DNA from: Daldinia sp. FL1419
Taxonomy: Eukaryota > Ascomycota > Sordariomycetes > Xylariales > Hypoxylaceae
DNA length: 64,000 bases
NCBI GenBank assembly: GCA_025201765.1
Contig: MU623398.1
Span: forward strand, 124,001-188,000
Direction of reading: 5' to 3'
A model generated the notes under the pieces. It ran no database searches and had not been told where the DNA came from. It worked only from the letters and a program-made list of their open reading frames with translations. Below, piece after piece: positions 1 to 11,054 of this stretch (within the stretch, counting starts at the first letter, position 1; each line of letters opens with the position of its first letter). A program made the position numbers and the translations under genes.

Positions 1-634
1 GTTCCAATACTTTCCCACGTAGGCGCTTAAGGGGGTTGTCTGTTGCTGTACCTCCTTTTTCTCGTCCCTTTTCTCCTCGGCGTCTTCACTTTCCTTGTCT
101 TCCTTCTTATCCGAATTCTTGCCAGAGTCTTCCGGAATATTTAGCACCGAGTCGATCAACTTTCGCTTGATGGCATCAACAATATATTCAGCATTTAAAT
201 CATTCCCCAACATAGCGACCCCGAGGCTTAGCTCAGGAATGAGGAAGAAACGGCTGTGGAACCCGGTGATAGCGCCGTCGTGGCCTATGACCTTATATCC
301 TCGGTACCAATACACTTCCACCCCGGCCGCGTAAATCTCTGGGGATTCAAATGGTTTTACCTCTTTGGCGTCCGGATTTGGTATGCTGCGTAACCGCACG
401 AGACCTTGATATACCTCTTCGGTGATAGGTCCTTCGTGATAGAGAAGCGCTTTGACCCATTTGATCAAGTCGTTTACGCTGGTGACGATTGATCCGGCAC
501 CCTCTCCTTCTACGCAATCCGGAGCCGGATAACTATTGTGAGCTGACTTCTTCTTAACCCAGGCGTACCCCGCGGATAGGCGGTCTCCGAATCCTTTTGC
601 TCTTGCTCTCGAAGGCTGGACGCTAGTGAGTCTA

Positions 635-686
635 CAGGTCAACCCAATGTTATCCCTGTCCATCATCCCAAAGTCTAACCAAATTA
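635..686 (+). repeat. Left terminal inverted repeat of the insert
   Basis: Starts CAGGTCAACCCAATGTTATC and pairs with the complement of 1065-1116. The few mismatches are mostly transitions. Confidence 0.8.
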
Positions 687-1064
687 GGCAAAGTTTTATT
701 TTGGTACCCGCTTTGGGATGAACTTTTTATGATTGATTCTTAATCGATTCTTAATTAATTAAATTTTTATTTTTATTTTTATTTTTATTTTTATTATTAA
801 ATATTTTATTAATTAGGAATTGATTAAGAATTAATTAAAAATCAATTGAAAATTAATTCAAAATTAATTTAAAATCGATTTAAAATCAATTTAGAATTAA
901 TTTAAAATTAATAAAATTAAATTTTTTATTTAATAAATATATATATAAATATATATATAAAGATCTATTCTTTTATCTCTTCTAATTAATTATTAATTAA
1001 TTAGAGAAAAACTCATTTTAAAGTGGAGATTTGTGGTGGAGATTTGATCAAAATATTTTATACC

Positions 1065-1116
1065 AAATTGGGTTAGATTTTGGGATGATGGGTAGGGATA
1101 ACATTGGGTTGACCTG
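1065..1116 (-). repeat. Right terminal inverted repeat of the insert
   Basis: Read on the minus strand it starts CAGGTCAACCCAATGTTATC, matching the left repeat at 635-686. It contributes the tail GAGQPNVIPTHHPKI and a stop to the broken hydrolase frame. Confidence 0.8.
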
Positions 1117-1780
1117 CGCCCTGGACGCTAGTTGATTCCATACCGAGCGGCTTGAAGAACCGCTCTTCTAGAAAGCTCGAGAAGCTCTGCTGAGTTTTTT
1201 CCTCGACTAGGTACGCCGCTACCGTATACATCATGTTGCAATATATATGTTTTGCCCGTAAAGGGACGGCTACAGGTAGGTTCCTCAGATTTTTGGTGAT
1301 AGACCGTGGGTCATCTGGGTGGGTTGCATGGGGACCCATATAAGAATCATCGTGGCTGCTCGCGGTCAATATTTTTGATCATATCACAAAGTGTAAGCTA
1401 AAAGGTCTTTACCGGGGCATGCCAGACCTGTGGCTCAGTATGTCTTCAAGAGTAACATTGTCTGTATACTCGGCACTGGGCATCACAAAGTCTCCCGGCA
1501 GCAAGCGCGACATGATGGCTTCGTACTGTACTTCGGGGTACTTCTTGTCATCATCTACGAGCAACGCGGCAGCTGCAGCGGTGAACGACTTGGACGATGA
1601 AGCAATATCGAAAAGCGTATCGGCCGTGCACGGCTTCGACGATTCAACGTCGGCATATCCATAGCCAGCCGAAGCAGTTTCACCGTTGTGAACAATTGCA
1701 ATAGAGAAGCCGGGTACGTGATGTTTTTCCATCATTTCCTTGACGTAGGAAGAGAAAGACTCGGAGCGGAAGGCGTCCAT

Positions 1781-3218
1781 GATAAATGATGGAAAATAGT
1801 AATAAATTGTAAAACGCTTGAGCTCAGGGTTTCACCTGAGATTTCCAAGTTGTATAGTTGTAAGCTAAATAGAGGTTATACACAATGGTTACTAGTATTC
1901 CAATTGTTGATGGTCTAGTGGTGGCTTAGGTCATCGCCGAGTCCTGCTGATGTCGAAACAATAGGTGCAGAGTTGATTCTATCTAATTACTCACTCGGCC
2001 AGGTAATATTACTGGAGTCAACAATTGAGAGCTCTTACATAAGCTATAAAGTCCTATAAGTCCTATATCGCGCATAGAGAAGTCTATAGTTCACAACCGA
2101 CTCACTATACCACGTAGGTACATACGTAATCTTCCCTGACCTCTTTCAAGCAGCGAGGGCGCAGAGTGCCCCTTACATAGGTACTCAATAGACCCCTGTA
2201 TCACATCTATACTCACTTGTTCCCTGACAGGTAGCTCCGATAATAGCTCAGACTCAGAGAAACTTCAAAATCTTGGGCCGACCCTATATTGAAGAAGGGA
2301 CCTGGCCAAACCCGGTGGCAAGATGCATCTCTGCGTGCGTTGCTCAAGGCACAGTTCGGCCAACCGGACGAAACAGAGTATCAAGGGGACTATCGGTTCA
2401 ATCATATCAACGAAGGTATACTACTGGCACGTAAAATCTCTAACCAGGCTATAATCACTAAAATAGAACCTTCCGATACCTCTCCTCTACTCAACGCGTA
2501 AAGAATATGGCACGTTGCGAATAATTGGCTACGTTAAGGGGTTTCGGGCTCTAGCAATGGAACTAGTAGCTGACGACGGAAACAAAGAAGATCTTTTCAA
2601 TCGAGGCTTAGACAATAAGAGCTGAAGTGTACTATAGGCTACCTCTTTAAGAGGTAGATATTAAGGCGTGTCGGGCTGAGCGGTGGGCAGAGGCGGATTT
2701 CCCTCTTGGTTTTACCACTAATCAACCATAGACCTTCTTACAGAAAGTTGGGTTGTTTCCTTGTCTCTTATCAACTTGGTCACTCATCAAATTTCGTAGT
2801 TAATTAAAGAGGATATGTTATTCCAATCATAACGGCGCCATGTTTCAACTTAGAAAAAACTTCTCATGCGCCAATATATTAAATGGTCGGTTATCGTTTA
2901 CTGGTGAAAGCGAGGTCTATCAATGAAATGCCAGATCAATTGACACAAGTATATAATGACCTTTGTAAACGAAACAATGAATTCTTTTCCTAGTGTTGAT
3001 GATATTGTTTAATTAAGATTCGGTTTCTATGAGTAGTCCAGCGTGCTATGTTATTTTACAGATCCTTTATTCACAAAGCTATAGATATACGCGATACTTG
3101 AACCTGAAAAAAAAAACATTTTTTTTCTCTTCGAGGGAAATTGGTGATCCTTAGGTTGAATTGCGAACAAGTATATTAGACAACTACTTAGACTACGGTA
3201 GAAGAAAACGTCGCGAAC
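1781..3218. other. Intergenic spacer, no supported gene
   Basis: A 70-codon open frame with an ATG lies at 2289-2501 on the plus strand. It has no recognisable domain, no clear partner exon and no flanking gene signals, so I treat it as chance or a remnant. A short A and T run (about 3106-3127) precedes the next gene. Confidence 0.5.
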
Positions 3219-4840
3219 ATGAGTGACAGCAATGGTTCGATGTACTCTCATGTCGGATCCGGGGAAGTTACCGTGGCGGCGGATGCCTTTAGAACGTATT
3301 TTTCACGCGACCCGAGAAATCGCTTCGAGCTCGATCAGGTCATGGGGAATGGAGTTAACGGAATATTATGGGCTGTGAATTATAATCCGACGCCAGAACA
3401 AGACCAACACCCACGGACTACAACCAAGAAAATACTCTTAAAGGTAAACCGTGATAGAGCGGAATGGGCACAATGGGATATGCAACCCGAGGGTGCAAGA
3501 GAGGAATGGGGTAGTTTGGAGATGGAGAGGAGTATGTTAAAGGTCTGTCAATAATCGCAAAACTTATTAGAAGGAAGCCTACCACTAGTATTGGACAATA
3601 GCTAACACGAGCACAGGTATTTCAAAGAGCCAGACATTCTGTCACGGTTATCGAACCAGAGAATGACCCGCTTGCTCAAACATATCCGGACATTCCGCCT
3701 CACCCCTTCTTCCCTGACAGGTGGCTTTATCTAGAATACCTACCAAAGTAAGCAGATATTACAATTTGCCGTTCCAGAAACGAGGCTAATTTGACCTTAT
3801 GCTCTAGCGGTACCTTGGAACGTTTCTCACGACGAGCTAGCAGATATATGCAAGGACGGAAGCTCCCAAACAGGATGCTATGGAGTTTCTTTCTGTGCTG
3901 TAAGTTAATCCCGCTGGAGCGACTGATTATATAGACATGTGCCGGCTAATACATACCACCGTAGTTGCACGAATGTGTGTCAGTATGGCATACCCACCAC
4001 CGCCTGGGCCGGGAGAGCAACTAGACGAGACGGTGCCACCCAATACACGTCCTAGGAAGATAGTCCATGGTGATATGCACCACGGCAATGGTACGTCTCA
4101 TCTAGTTTATCATCCCATCTTCGATGCTAACGAAAATATTTAGTTATGCTTGGTGATGTATTCGATCCATCCGACCTTGAACATGCCCTAACCCCTATGC
4201 TTAAGATGATCGATTTCGGGTGCGCGAGGGAATATGAAGACGAGGAGCCCCGGTAAGTAAACCAAACCGTCCCGTAGTATTGAAGAAACCTAAGCACATA
4301 TAGAAGTAGACAAGATCTAAGATTCTAACTATAGCCTAGTGATTATCGGAACGAAGAACGACAAAATATTTTTGACATAGGACTGGTAAGTTTGTCGACC
4401 ACTATGTCCCCCTTTGCTTGGTATCTGGATATGATCTAACCAGGTGGCAGCTAATGGTCGAACTCATGTCGCTGGATACAGCAATACAGGACTTGGCGGA
4501 TCTAGAAGAAGAAGATACAGCATTCTTACGTGTGGGACCCAAGCTAGACCGAGTAATCGCTGTTGCTCCAGCATTTATGTGTCCAGGTGCCGACGCGACC
4601 AATGAAGCAGATTTAGGTTTACTTGACAGGGACTTGATTAGAATAGTATTGCTTTGCACGGCGATGGATGCGAGGTTCCGACCCACTTCCGAACAGCTTT
4701 TCAGGGTGGTTTCCGCGAAGGTGGCCGAGAGAACCTACGAATGGTATGCTGCAAAGGATCATCGGCACACATTCGAAGAGAATGACGAGCATATCCGGAA
4801 TATCATTCAGGTGGTTGTATTAGATGCTGACGTGGACTAA
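3219..4840 (+). CDS. Protein-kinase-like protein, multi-exon, frame problem near 4326-4334
   Basis: Exons read by eye: 3219-3542, 3617-3747, 3808-3899, 3935-4090, 4144-4252, about 4304-4385 and 4451-4840. The first five join in phase. Kinase-superfamily motifs appear in order: a possible ATP-lysine strand (KKILLKV), a catalytic-loop-like VHGDMHHGN (HxD...N, with G replacing R), and the metal-binding DFG (MIDFGCARE). A C-lobe helix follows (NIFDIGL, then MVELMSLD). This resembles fungal-specific protein-kinase-like proteins rather than a classical kinase, since the HRD arginine is missing. Exon 6 cannot be joined cleanly: in the frame that gives RQDLRF before and DYRNEERQNIFDIG after, TAA (4326-4328) and TAG (4332-4334) interrupt, while the acceptor at 4334 shifts the frame. 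The gene is either decayed or has a splice I could not find. The start is the first ATG of the open frame. Confidence 0.6.
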
Positions 4841-5464
4841 CGACGCTAACGCCATGGATTTGGGTTAGGATGCTCCTCGTATATATCGAGCTCTATACTA
4901 CAAGATGCTGGTACCTAACCTAGGCAGGTAGGTGAATCATAGGCCGTTATACTCTAGCATGATCAATAGATTGTCAGTCCTTAATCGGGATTATGACTAT
5001 TCCCAACATAGTATTATATGGATAGTTAACCTATAAATTGAACGTTACAATCGAAAAGACCGAGAATTGAATTAAAGAAGGGTTGGGAAAATGTTGCCCA
5101 TTTGCTTTCCCACGTTTGGGACGATGTGAAGCTGAAAAGACTCGATAAAAAGATTTAACTTAGCATAACTAAAGAGTAAAAAGGGGGAGTTTCCAAAGGT
5201 ACGTAACTACCTCTTAGTGGGGAACATTAAACTTTTTATGCATGGTTATGAACTTTGCAAACTAAAAAAAGAAGCTCTAACTTTACATAGCGCAGGGCGA
5301 TAAGGCGATAAGAAAAAAAAAAAGTTAACCTGGGAGAAATATTAACGGCGTTAATAGTCTTGTTTCTTCATAAATCAATACCCGTACCGTTGGACATCGC
5401 GCTTCGGTCGTGGCTCAGAATAAATAACCGACGGTCGCTCAATCCGTATCGCTGCATTGCGACA
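4841..5464. other. Intergenic; putative UTP4 promoter and 5' leader
   Basis: No ORF. A short run of A (about 5312-5323) and AT-rich sequence precede UTP4. The UTP4 frame is open upstream to an ATG at 5360, but that extension does not look like the conserved start. Confidence 0.5.
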
Positions 5465-8236
5465 ATGGATATTCACCGCTGTCGTTTTGTACCCTATCCT
5501 TCCTCCGCCATCAACGCCGTCGCATTCTCTTACTCGACCGTCACCAAATCACAGAGAGGTGCGCCCGTCCGCTTAGCGATTGGTCGAGCAAACGGCGACA
5601 TCGAGATATGGAATCCTTTAAATGGTATATGGCACCATGAAACTACTCTACACGGTGGAAGAGATAGGAGCATCGACGGCCTCGTCTGGGTTACCGAGCC
5701 CGACCAGGTTCTCCAAGATGGCACTAAGCTAATCGGAAAGTCGAGGCTGTTCAGCATTGGCTACACTAGCACCGTTACCGAGTGGGATCTAGAGAAGGGT
5801 CGGCCGAGGAAGCAAGCGAGCGGTATGCATGGTGACATATGGTGCTTGGCTGCTCAACCGTTCCTCGCCCCGACCAAGCAAGGTGAAAAGTCCGCCAACG
5901 GCGCTGTCCAGAGTGGGAAGAAACTAGTAGCCGGGACCATGGACGGTAGTCTTGTACTCTACTCGATCGACGAAGACGACCTCCGTTTCGACAGGGTACT
6001 TGTGAGATCGTCCAACAAGAAGACTAAGATGGTCAGCATCGCCTTCCAGAACCGCAACGTCGTGGTAGTGGGATGCTCGGATAGCGCCATCCGAGTTTAC
6101 GACATGCGCAACGGCAACGTGTTAAGAAAAATGACCCTGGGGTCGGACCTCTCCGGTGGTGCCAAGGAAATTATTGTCTGGTCTGTCAAGTGCCTCAACG
6201 GGCGCGATATCGTCTCGGGCGATTCTACCGGTCAGGTCTGCATTTGGGACGGGAAGACGTACACTCAGGCGCAAAGGTTACAGACTCACAACCAAGACGT
6301 ACTTTCTCTTGCGATTAGTTCCGACGGCTCGACGATAATCAGCGGCGGGATGGACCGTCGAACCGTCCTTTATCGAAAGACCTCGGGCGCGACGGCGAGG
6401 TGGAGCAGGGTTTGGCACAGGAGATATCATAGTCACGACGTGAAAACTATGGCTTCGTTCGAGGGAAACGGCATGAGCGTCGTCGTCTCGGGAGGTTCGT
6501 ATATATAGCTGATTTTAGTATCCTATCGTTGCTAATTCCGTACAGGACCGGACGCCAGTCCGATCGTGCTACCTTTACGAGAAGCCGGCGTAGAGAACCA
6601 TCGAACCCTGTCACATCTCCCCCAGAGTTCCCCGCTGCAGAGCGCACCGAAGAGCAGGCTAATAATTAGCTGGTGGGAGAGAGAAGTTCACATTTGGCGC
6701 CTTAAGAAGCCGTTACGAGATTTGTTGGACGCGCCGGATGGGGAGTCCGCCGTGGACAAGAACCGAAAACTACTAGCACGTATCTTAATTAAGGGCGAAG
6801 CAAACATTACGTCTGCCACGATCAGTTCCGACGGTTCTCTCCTAGTTGTCTCGACAACATCTGACATTAAAGCCTTCCACCTAAAACCTCGAAGCGAGTC
6901 GAAGAAAGACGAGCTCAAGATTGTCAAGATTGAGCTCCAGGAAGATTTCTCTAGACAAGGTGCGACTCGAGTCCGAATCTCACCAGACGGACGATGGTTA
7001 TGCTCTATTCAAAACAGCAGCAAGGTTATCGTTTCACCGATCCAGTATGACTCCGCCGCAGGTGGCGGGCCGTCGCTTCACTCGAAAGTAATTCGCTTAC
7101 AGCGCATAGAGCGAAAAATTCAAAAGCACACGTCTCTAGGCGGACTCGGCCAGTACGATAGAACGGTTAGTCATATAGCCTTCTCTCCGGATAGCAAGAT
7201 GCTAGCCGTTGCCGATCTCGCTGGTTACATAGATACCTGGGTATTGGGCGAGAAGCGACCGAAACACGAGAATGGCGTTAACGGAACTCACGACGAAGAA
7301 AATGTTTCGTCTGATAGTGAGGATGAGCAAGATGGCCCGACGGAAATTGGAGGCCTGCGATGGATTCGTAACCCGAAAGGATCTCTTATCCCCAAGCTCC
7401 AGGCCGCCCCGACCGTTTTATCTTTTTCCGATCACGTTCCCACTTCGGACCCTTCTACATCAAATGAATATGACGACGCGGACGATTATGTACTACTTAC
7501 TATCACTGCTAGACCACAAATCCTCGTAATCAACCCCACCCTCGGCTCTCTAACGCCCTGGTCCAGACGAAATTCGATCACGCGCTTCCCTGCGGAATTC
7601 CGAAATACCCGCGATCTTGTGAAGGGGGCTCTCTGGTCAGGCTCAAGGGTATGGCTCTACGGGAACACATTTCTCTTTATGCTGGACCTTTCTCGGGATT
7701 TAACAGAGCCGACCAGACCCCACGAGTCGTCTAACGGGGAACTTGTGAAGCAAGGAACCAAGCGGAAGAGGGGACCTGATAGTGGTGCCGGCAGCAAGGC
7801 GGAAGTTGGAGCAGTGGGACCCACGAAAATCACTCACAGGATTGAAGGTAAAGTGGAAGAGATTCCCCTCGACGGTGTCGCATCGGATCCTATGGACGAA
7901 GACGAAGTTAGTCAGCCAGGAGAAGAAGAGAGCCAGAGCGAGGATTCGGATGATGAAAACCAAGGCGAGTTGGCGCTCCTACGCGGCGTCCAAGGAAAGT
8001 CGGCTTCCGAGCCTCAATCGGACGATGGCTTAGCCTTCTGGCATACGTATAAATACCGACCGATCCTAGGGATCGTACCCCTCGGCGAAGGGGAGAGCGC
8101 GTTGGTAAACGGGGCGGGCGATGGGAAGGTACAAGAAGAACAGCGCAAGGTTCTTGAGGTGGCGTTGGTGGAGAGGCCGCTGTGGGATGTCGATATGCCC
8201 GATAGGTACTTTGGAGATGGGGAGTGGGAAAAATAA
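5465..8236 (+). CDS. UTP4: U3 snoRNP / t-UTP WD40 protein Utp4 (cirhin homologue)
   Basis: Exons 5465-6494 and 6546-8236, with one 51-nt intron; total 906 aa, close to the usual fungal length. The N-terminus MDIHRCRFVPYPSSAINAVA is typical of Utp4 and sets the start at 5465 rather than the upstream in-frame ATG at 5360. The protein is a string of WD40 repeats (for example IGRANGDIEIWNP, GDSTGQVCIWDGK, IWRLKKP, FSPDSKMLAVADLAGYIDTW), with an acidic disordered stretch near residues 720-820. In yeast and humans Utp4/cirhin belongs to the t-UTP subcomplex of the nucleolar small-subunit processome, needed for rDNA transcription and 18S pre-rRNA processing. That role is transferred from the family. 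It is a conserved core gene and looks intact. Confidence 0.93.
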
Positions 8237-9245
8237 AGATTCTGTACATAGGTCTACAGTTCGCTGTCGCGACACGGTTGAAGTGTCGGTATGAGAATAA
8301 GCTCATTGAACAATTTGGTCTATTTTCTCGTTCGCGTCTTGGATTCTGCAATAATTGTGTGATAACTCCGCGGTAATTATCGGGAAGCTAGCAAGATATT
8401 GAAGATACTATGCTTGTGTTGATTCCTAGGTGCTGAACGTGCACAATACATTATTATGAACTCGTTAACCACCAAATTCGATCCCTGCATTGGAATATAT
8501 CTTGTCTTTTTTTTTTGTTTGTTTTTTTGTTTGTTTTTGTTTTTTTGGAATTCTTGGAGATACTGGCCTACGAAGAAAAGGGGCTTATCTTCCAAATAGT
8601 ATGCACTCAGTTAGCACAGATTTAACTGGCTTAAATACTATGTATTACCTCGCTCAGACACTAAGGTATGCATCGTCCGTTTAACGGGTTTTGCCAGCTA
8701 AAGCATCCTACCTAATACATCATACATGCACCTGCTTCATAGGTACCTAAGTACACAGCAGTGTGGAATAGAGGCGACATACATTAGGTGCATCTTATAT
8801 ATCTTACCTCTGTACACGTACGTACTGTATTGCCAATCCAGGGAGGAAGTTACTCGTAGGTAGGTAGTACTATCACTTATCGTACACGTAGCATCTTCCA
8901 GAATGGCAGCTCGTAAACAGATTTGCTGCTCTACGAGGGCATGTATCGGATCCCCGAAGCCCCCCTAAAGCCCATAATAAAGACTACCCTCTGGCCTCCT
9001 CGCCGCTGCCTCTCTTCCATCCTTCTCTGCACTTCTCTCAGAACGTGTGCGGGCATGCGCGGTGCATTGGAGGATAGTGCGGGTGCCTCCGACGTGGCGG
9101 GATCGTTCCTGCGCAAACGGCTCCCCATATCGGAGAAGTTTTCCGCAGCGTCGTGAGGTGCGGTCGAACGTAGAAGTTGGCGCTTCGGGCTTAGGATCTG
9201 TCCCCTCATTACCGCTAGGACCCTCGGGTCTAGGCCCGGGTGATC
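8237..9245. other. Intergenic between convergent genes
   Basis: A T/G-rich tract of TTTG-type repeats lies at about 8503-8547. From about 8930 to 9245 the sequence becomes GC-rich, with several overlapping open frames on the minus strand running on from the gene at 9246. This may be its 3' UTR or an unrecognised 3' exon. No domain is recognisable in those frames. Confidence 0.45.
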
Positions 9246-10814
9246 CTAGTTGAATCGGACATCGCCCGCGCGCGATCCTAGGCTTGGGACGTCTAGCAGG
9301 AACTCCTCCGATGCCTGGGCTACGGAAATCGCTCGGCAAATTTCCTCGTCTCGCTTTTCCGAGAGCTCGCAGGCCCAAATAATCGACACCAGCTCCCTTT
9401 GGCCCCGCGGGGCTATCATTTCGTAAATGTCGCTGTAGCGGCTGTGAAACCTCTCGTTCCATTCTCGAACGCTGAGCACGTCGCTAGTAGCATCCAAGGC
9501 GCTAAGTACTGCTTCGAGGGAAGCGGGTTTCAATAAGAAAAGCATCTGCGAAGTTTCGTCGCTCTCATATCCTATCGTAGTCCTCTGTAGCTCGTTTATG
9601 ACCGGTCGCAGTTCCTGGTCATCCAGGGGGTCGAAAGCGGTGCCGCATACGTACTGGTATTTGCTCAACATTTCCTTGGGGTCCCCGACGAAATAAGGTG
9701 GGATAACATCAGCATTGGCCCGAAGCACATTAGGGGACAACGGGTTTATCGGCTCGATGTGATTAGTGATCCCCAAGGCCACTGCTGTCTGTAGAGCGTA
9801 GCGCAGCTTTCCCAAATCCCCACCCCAAATCGGGTGCGTACAAATCAACTCTAGATCCCGGCAGTATTTGGGGTCCAGGCGGATGCTGGAGCCTGACACA
9901 AACGCACCCTGTGGCTTCAGCCCATACGTGAAGAGCTGCTGCGGTATCGCGTCGAAACAGATGAGCATGGTCTTCCAAAGTCTCAGCTCCGCGACCCCGA
10001 AATCGTCTCCGCTATCTAGCCATTCCGGCGGGGGTTTCGGCCAAGATTCTTCCATGGCTTCCTCCATCTTCCGAGACCAGTAGCGAGCGCGGATGCCCGC
10101 CAGGTTTGATCGGTTCGGGATCAAGTCTTGTGGACTCCGCTGGAGGAGAAGCTTCTGTTTCTCAGGATCGATCCGTGACTTCGCCCCTATTTGCGGCCGG
10201 GTGCCACCTGGTCGGCTTTCCGCCGTTGTCTCCAGAAGTTCGCCTGCCCGTTGGGGACCTAGGTCTTCCTCCCCGTCCGTGCCGTAGTGGCTGTCCTCTA
10301 TAAAGCCGAAGGGTCCTTCAGAACCTTTGTCGGATGACTGGAAGGGGTCCGCCTCGTCGGAAAGCTCACGTCTTCTCTTGGGGATCTTGTTCGAATCTCT
10401 TCTGGGTGGTTCTTCGGAGGATTCACGGCCTGAGAATGATTCATTGTCATTCGAGGAGCTCTCGTCGACCTCTTCAGCCAGTGTAGGATCCCTATGCTGC
10501 TTAGGTGAGCGCCCATGTCTTCCGCGACGCTGCCCGCCCTCATCCTTCACGAGCCCGCAAGGCTCACTAGGCTTTCTATCAGCATAACTCAGTTCTGGAA
10601 TGCTCCCGGCTGCTGACCTCGTCACCGTATCGGAGTTTTCGGCAACGAAGCGTGTTTCGCCCGCCCCCAGCCCTTCCCGCGGCTGTACGTCCTCGCGCTC
10701 GTATTTTTGCGGCCGTTCTACTTTCTTCGTTCCATCACTTTGGCCTTCATGCGGTCGGCCTGGGCTATGCCTGGGCTTCTGCGTACTCTGCGGCGTAACC
10801 AGATCGTTATCCAT
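9246..10814 (-). CDS. Hypothetical protein, 522 aa, disordered N-terminal half
   Basis: A single uninterrupted frame starting at the ATG at 10814. I do not recognise the family. Residues 1 to about 225 are low-complexity and charged (many S, E, K, R, P), probably disordered. From about residue 230 the composition becomes that of a folded domain with many aromatic residues and leucines: EESWPKPPPEWL, LWKTMLICFDAIPQQLF, PIWGGDLGKLRYALQTAV, LFLLKPASLEAVLSALDA. There is no signal peptide or membrane segment. Codon use is GC-rich like the neighbouring genes, supporting a real gene. Possible C-terminal alternatives exist because GC-rich open frames continue to about 8930. Upstream lies a 50-nt poly(A) run. 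Confidence 0.7.
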   Translation of the reverse strand: MDNDLVTPQSTQKPRHSPGRPHEGQSDGTKKVERPQKYEREDVQPREGLGAGETRFVAENSDTVTRSAAGSIPELSYADRKPSEPCGLVKDEGGQRRGRHGRSPKQHRDPTLAEEVDESSSNDNESFSGRESSEEPPRRDSNKIPKRRRELSDEADPFQSSDKGSEGPFGFIEDSHYGTDGEEDLGPQRAGELLETTAESRPGGTRPQIGAKSRIDPEKQKLLLQRSPQDLIPNRSNLAGIRARYWSRKMEEAMEESWPKPPPEWLDSGDDFGVAELRLWKTMLICFDAIPQQLFTYGLKPQGAFVSGSSIRLDPKYCRDLELICTHPIWGGDLGKLRYALQTAVALGITNHIEPINPLSPNVLRANADVIPPYFVGDPKEMLSKYQYVCGTAFDPLDDQELRPVINELQRTTIGYESDETSQMLFLLKPASLEAVLSALDATSDVLSVREWNERFHSRYSDIYEMIAPRGQRELVSIIWACELSEKRDEEICRAISVAQASEEFLLDVPSLGSRAGDVRFN

Positions 10815-11003
10815 AATGTAAAGGATAGCTAGAACGAGTGTTATTAGTTATACATTATAATTTTTAAGAGAGGTCTCACCATATAATTTGATCCGAAGAT
10901 TACGATAAATGAAATTGCAAAACGTATGTCGATGCCTACCTAGGTAGGGTAGGTACTCATCAATGTAATTGTTTTCAGTTTATGAGTTTTTCTTTGGGGG
11001 GGG

Positions 11004-11054
<51 letters not shown>

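Larger units (their letters stand above)
628..1120. mobile_element. Mutator-like non-autonomous TIR element (MITE), 493 bp, AT-rich
   Basis: The element sits inside a coding exon and is flanked by the 12-bp direct repeat CTGGACGCTAGT (616-627 and 1121-1132), read as its target-site duplication. Just inside each end is an inverted repeat of about 52 bp, beginning CAGGTCAACCCAATG (635-686, and complement of 1065-1116), with about 47 of 52 positions matching. The centre (about 720-1020) is almost pure A/T with short degenerate repeats of the type AATTAATTNAAAAT, as expected after RIP. It has no ORF. Long inverted repeats with a target duplication near 9-12 bp fit Mutator-like elements better than Tc1 (TA) or hAT (8 bp). 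The superfamily is inferred. Confidence 0.75.
1..1780 (-). pseudogene. Beta-lactamase-related serine hydrolase, split by a transposon-like insertion (3' end outside window)
   Basis: The gene runs right to left and its C-terminus lies beyond base 1. Exon 1 (1780-1413) carries the family's catalytic SxxK motif (SSSK within DIASSSKSF). It joins exon 2 (from 1355) across a 57-nt intron (1412-1356), giving HRSGMPRHDDSYMG. Exon 2 has the second motif YxN (IYCN). At GMESTSVQ the frame enters the insert at 628-1120 and stops inside it. It resumes on the other side as TSVQPSRARAKGFGDR and stays open to base 1, including GAGSIVTSVND and the HxG-type motif GHDGAITGF. Members of this family (class C beta-lactamase fold, esterase/transpeptidase-like) hydrolyse esters or amides; the substrate here is unknown. 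No signal peptide is visible, so it is probably cytosolic. Everything outside the insert is open, which suggests a recent disruption. I found no frame-restoring splice of the insert, but transcript data could show otherwise. Confidence 0.85.

Noticed and set aside
2289..2501. 70-codon plus-strand ORF as a gene
   Set aside because: It has an ATG but no recognisable domain, no partner exons and no neighbouring signals; possibly a remnant.
5360..5464. Upstream ATG extension of UTP4
   Set aside because: Conservation of Utp4 proteins begins at MDIHRCRF (5465); the 35 extra residues look like translated leader.
8965..9462. 165-codon minus-strand ORF overlapping the end of the 522-aa gene
   Set aside because: Pro/Arg-rich translation typical of a shadow frame in GC-rich DNA; the overlapped frame has better coding character.
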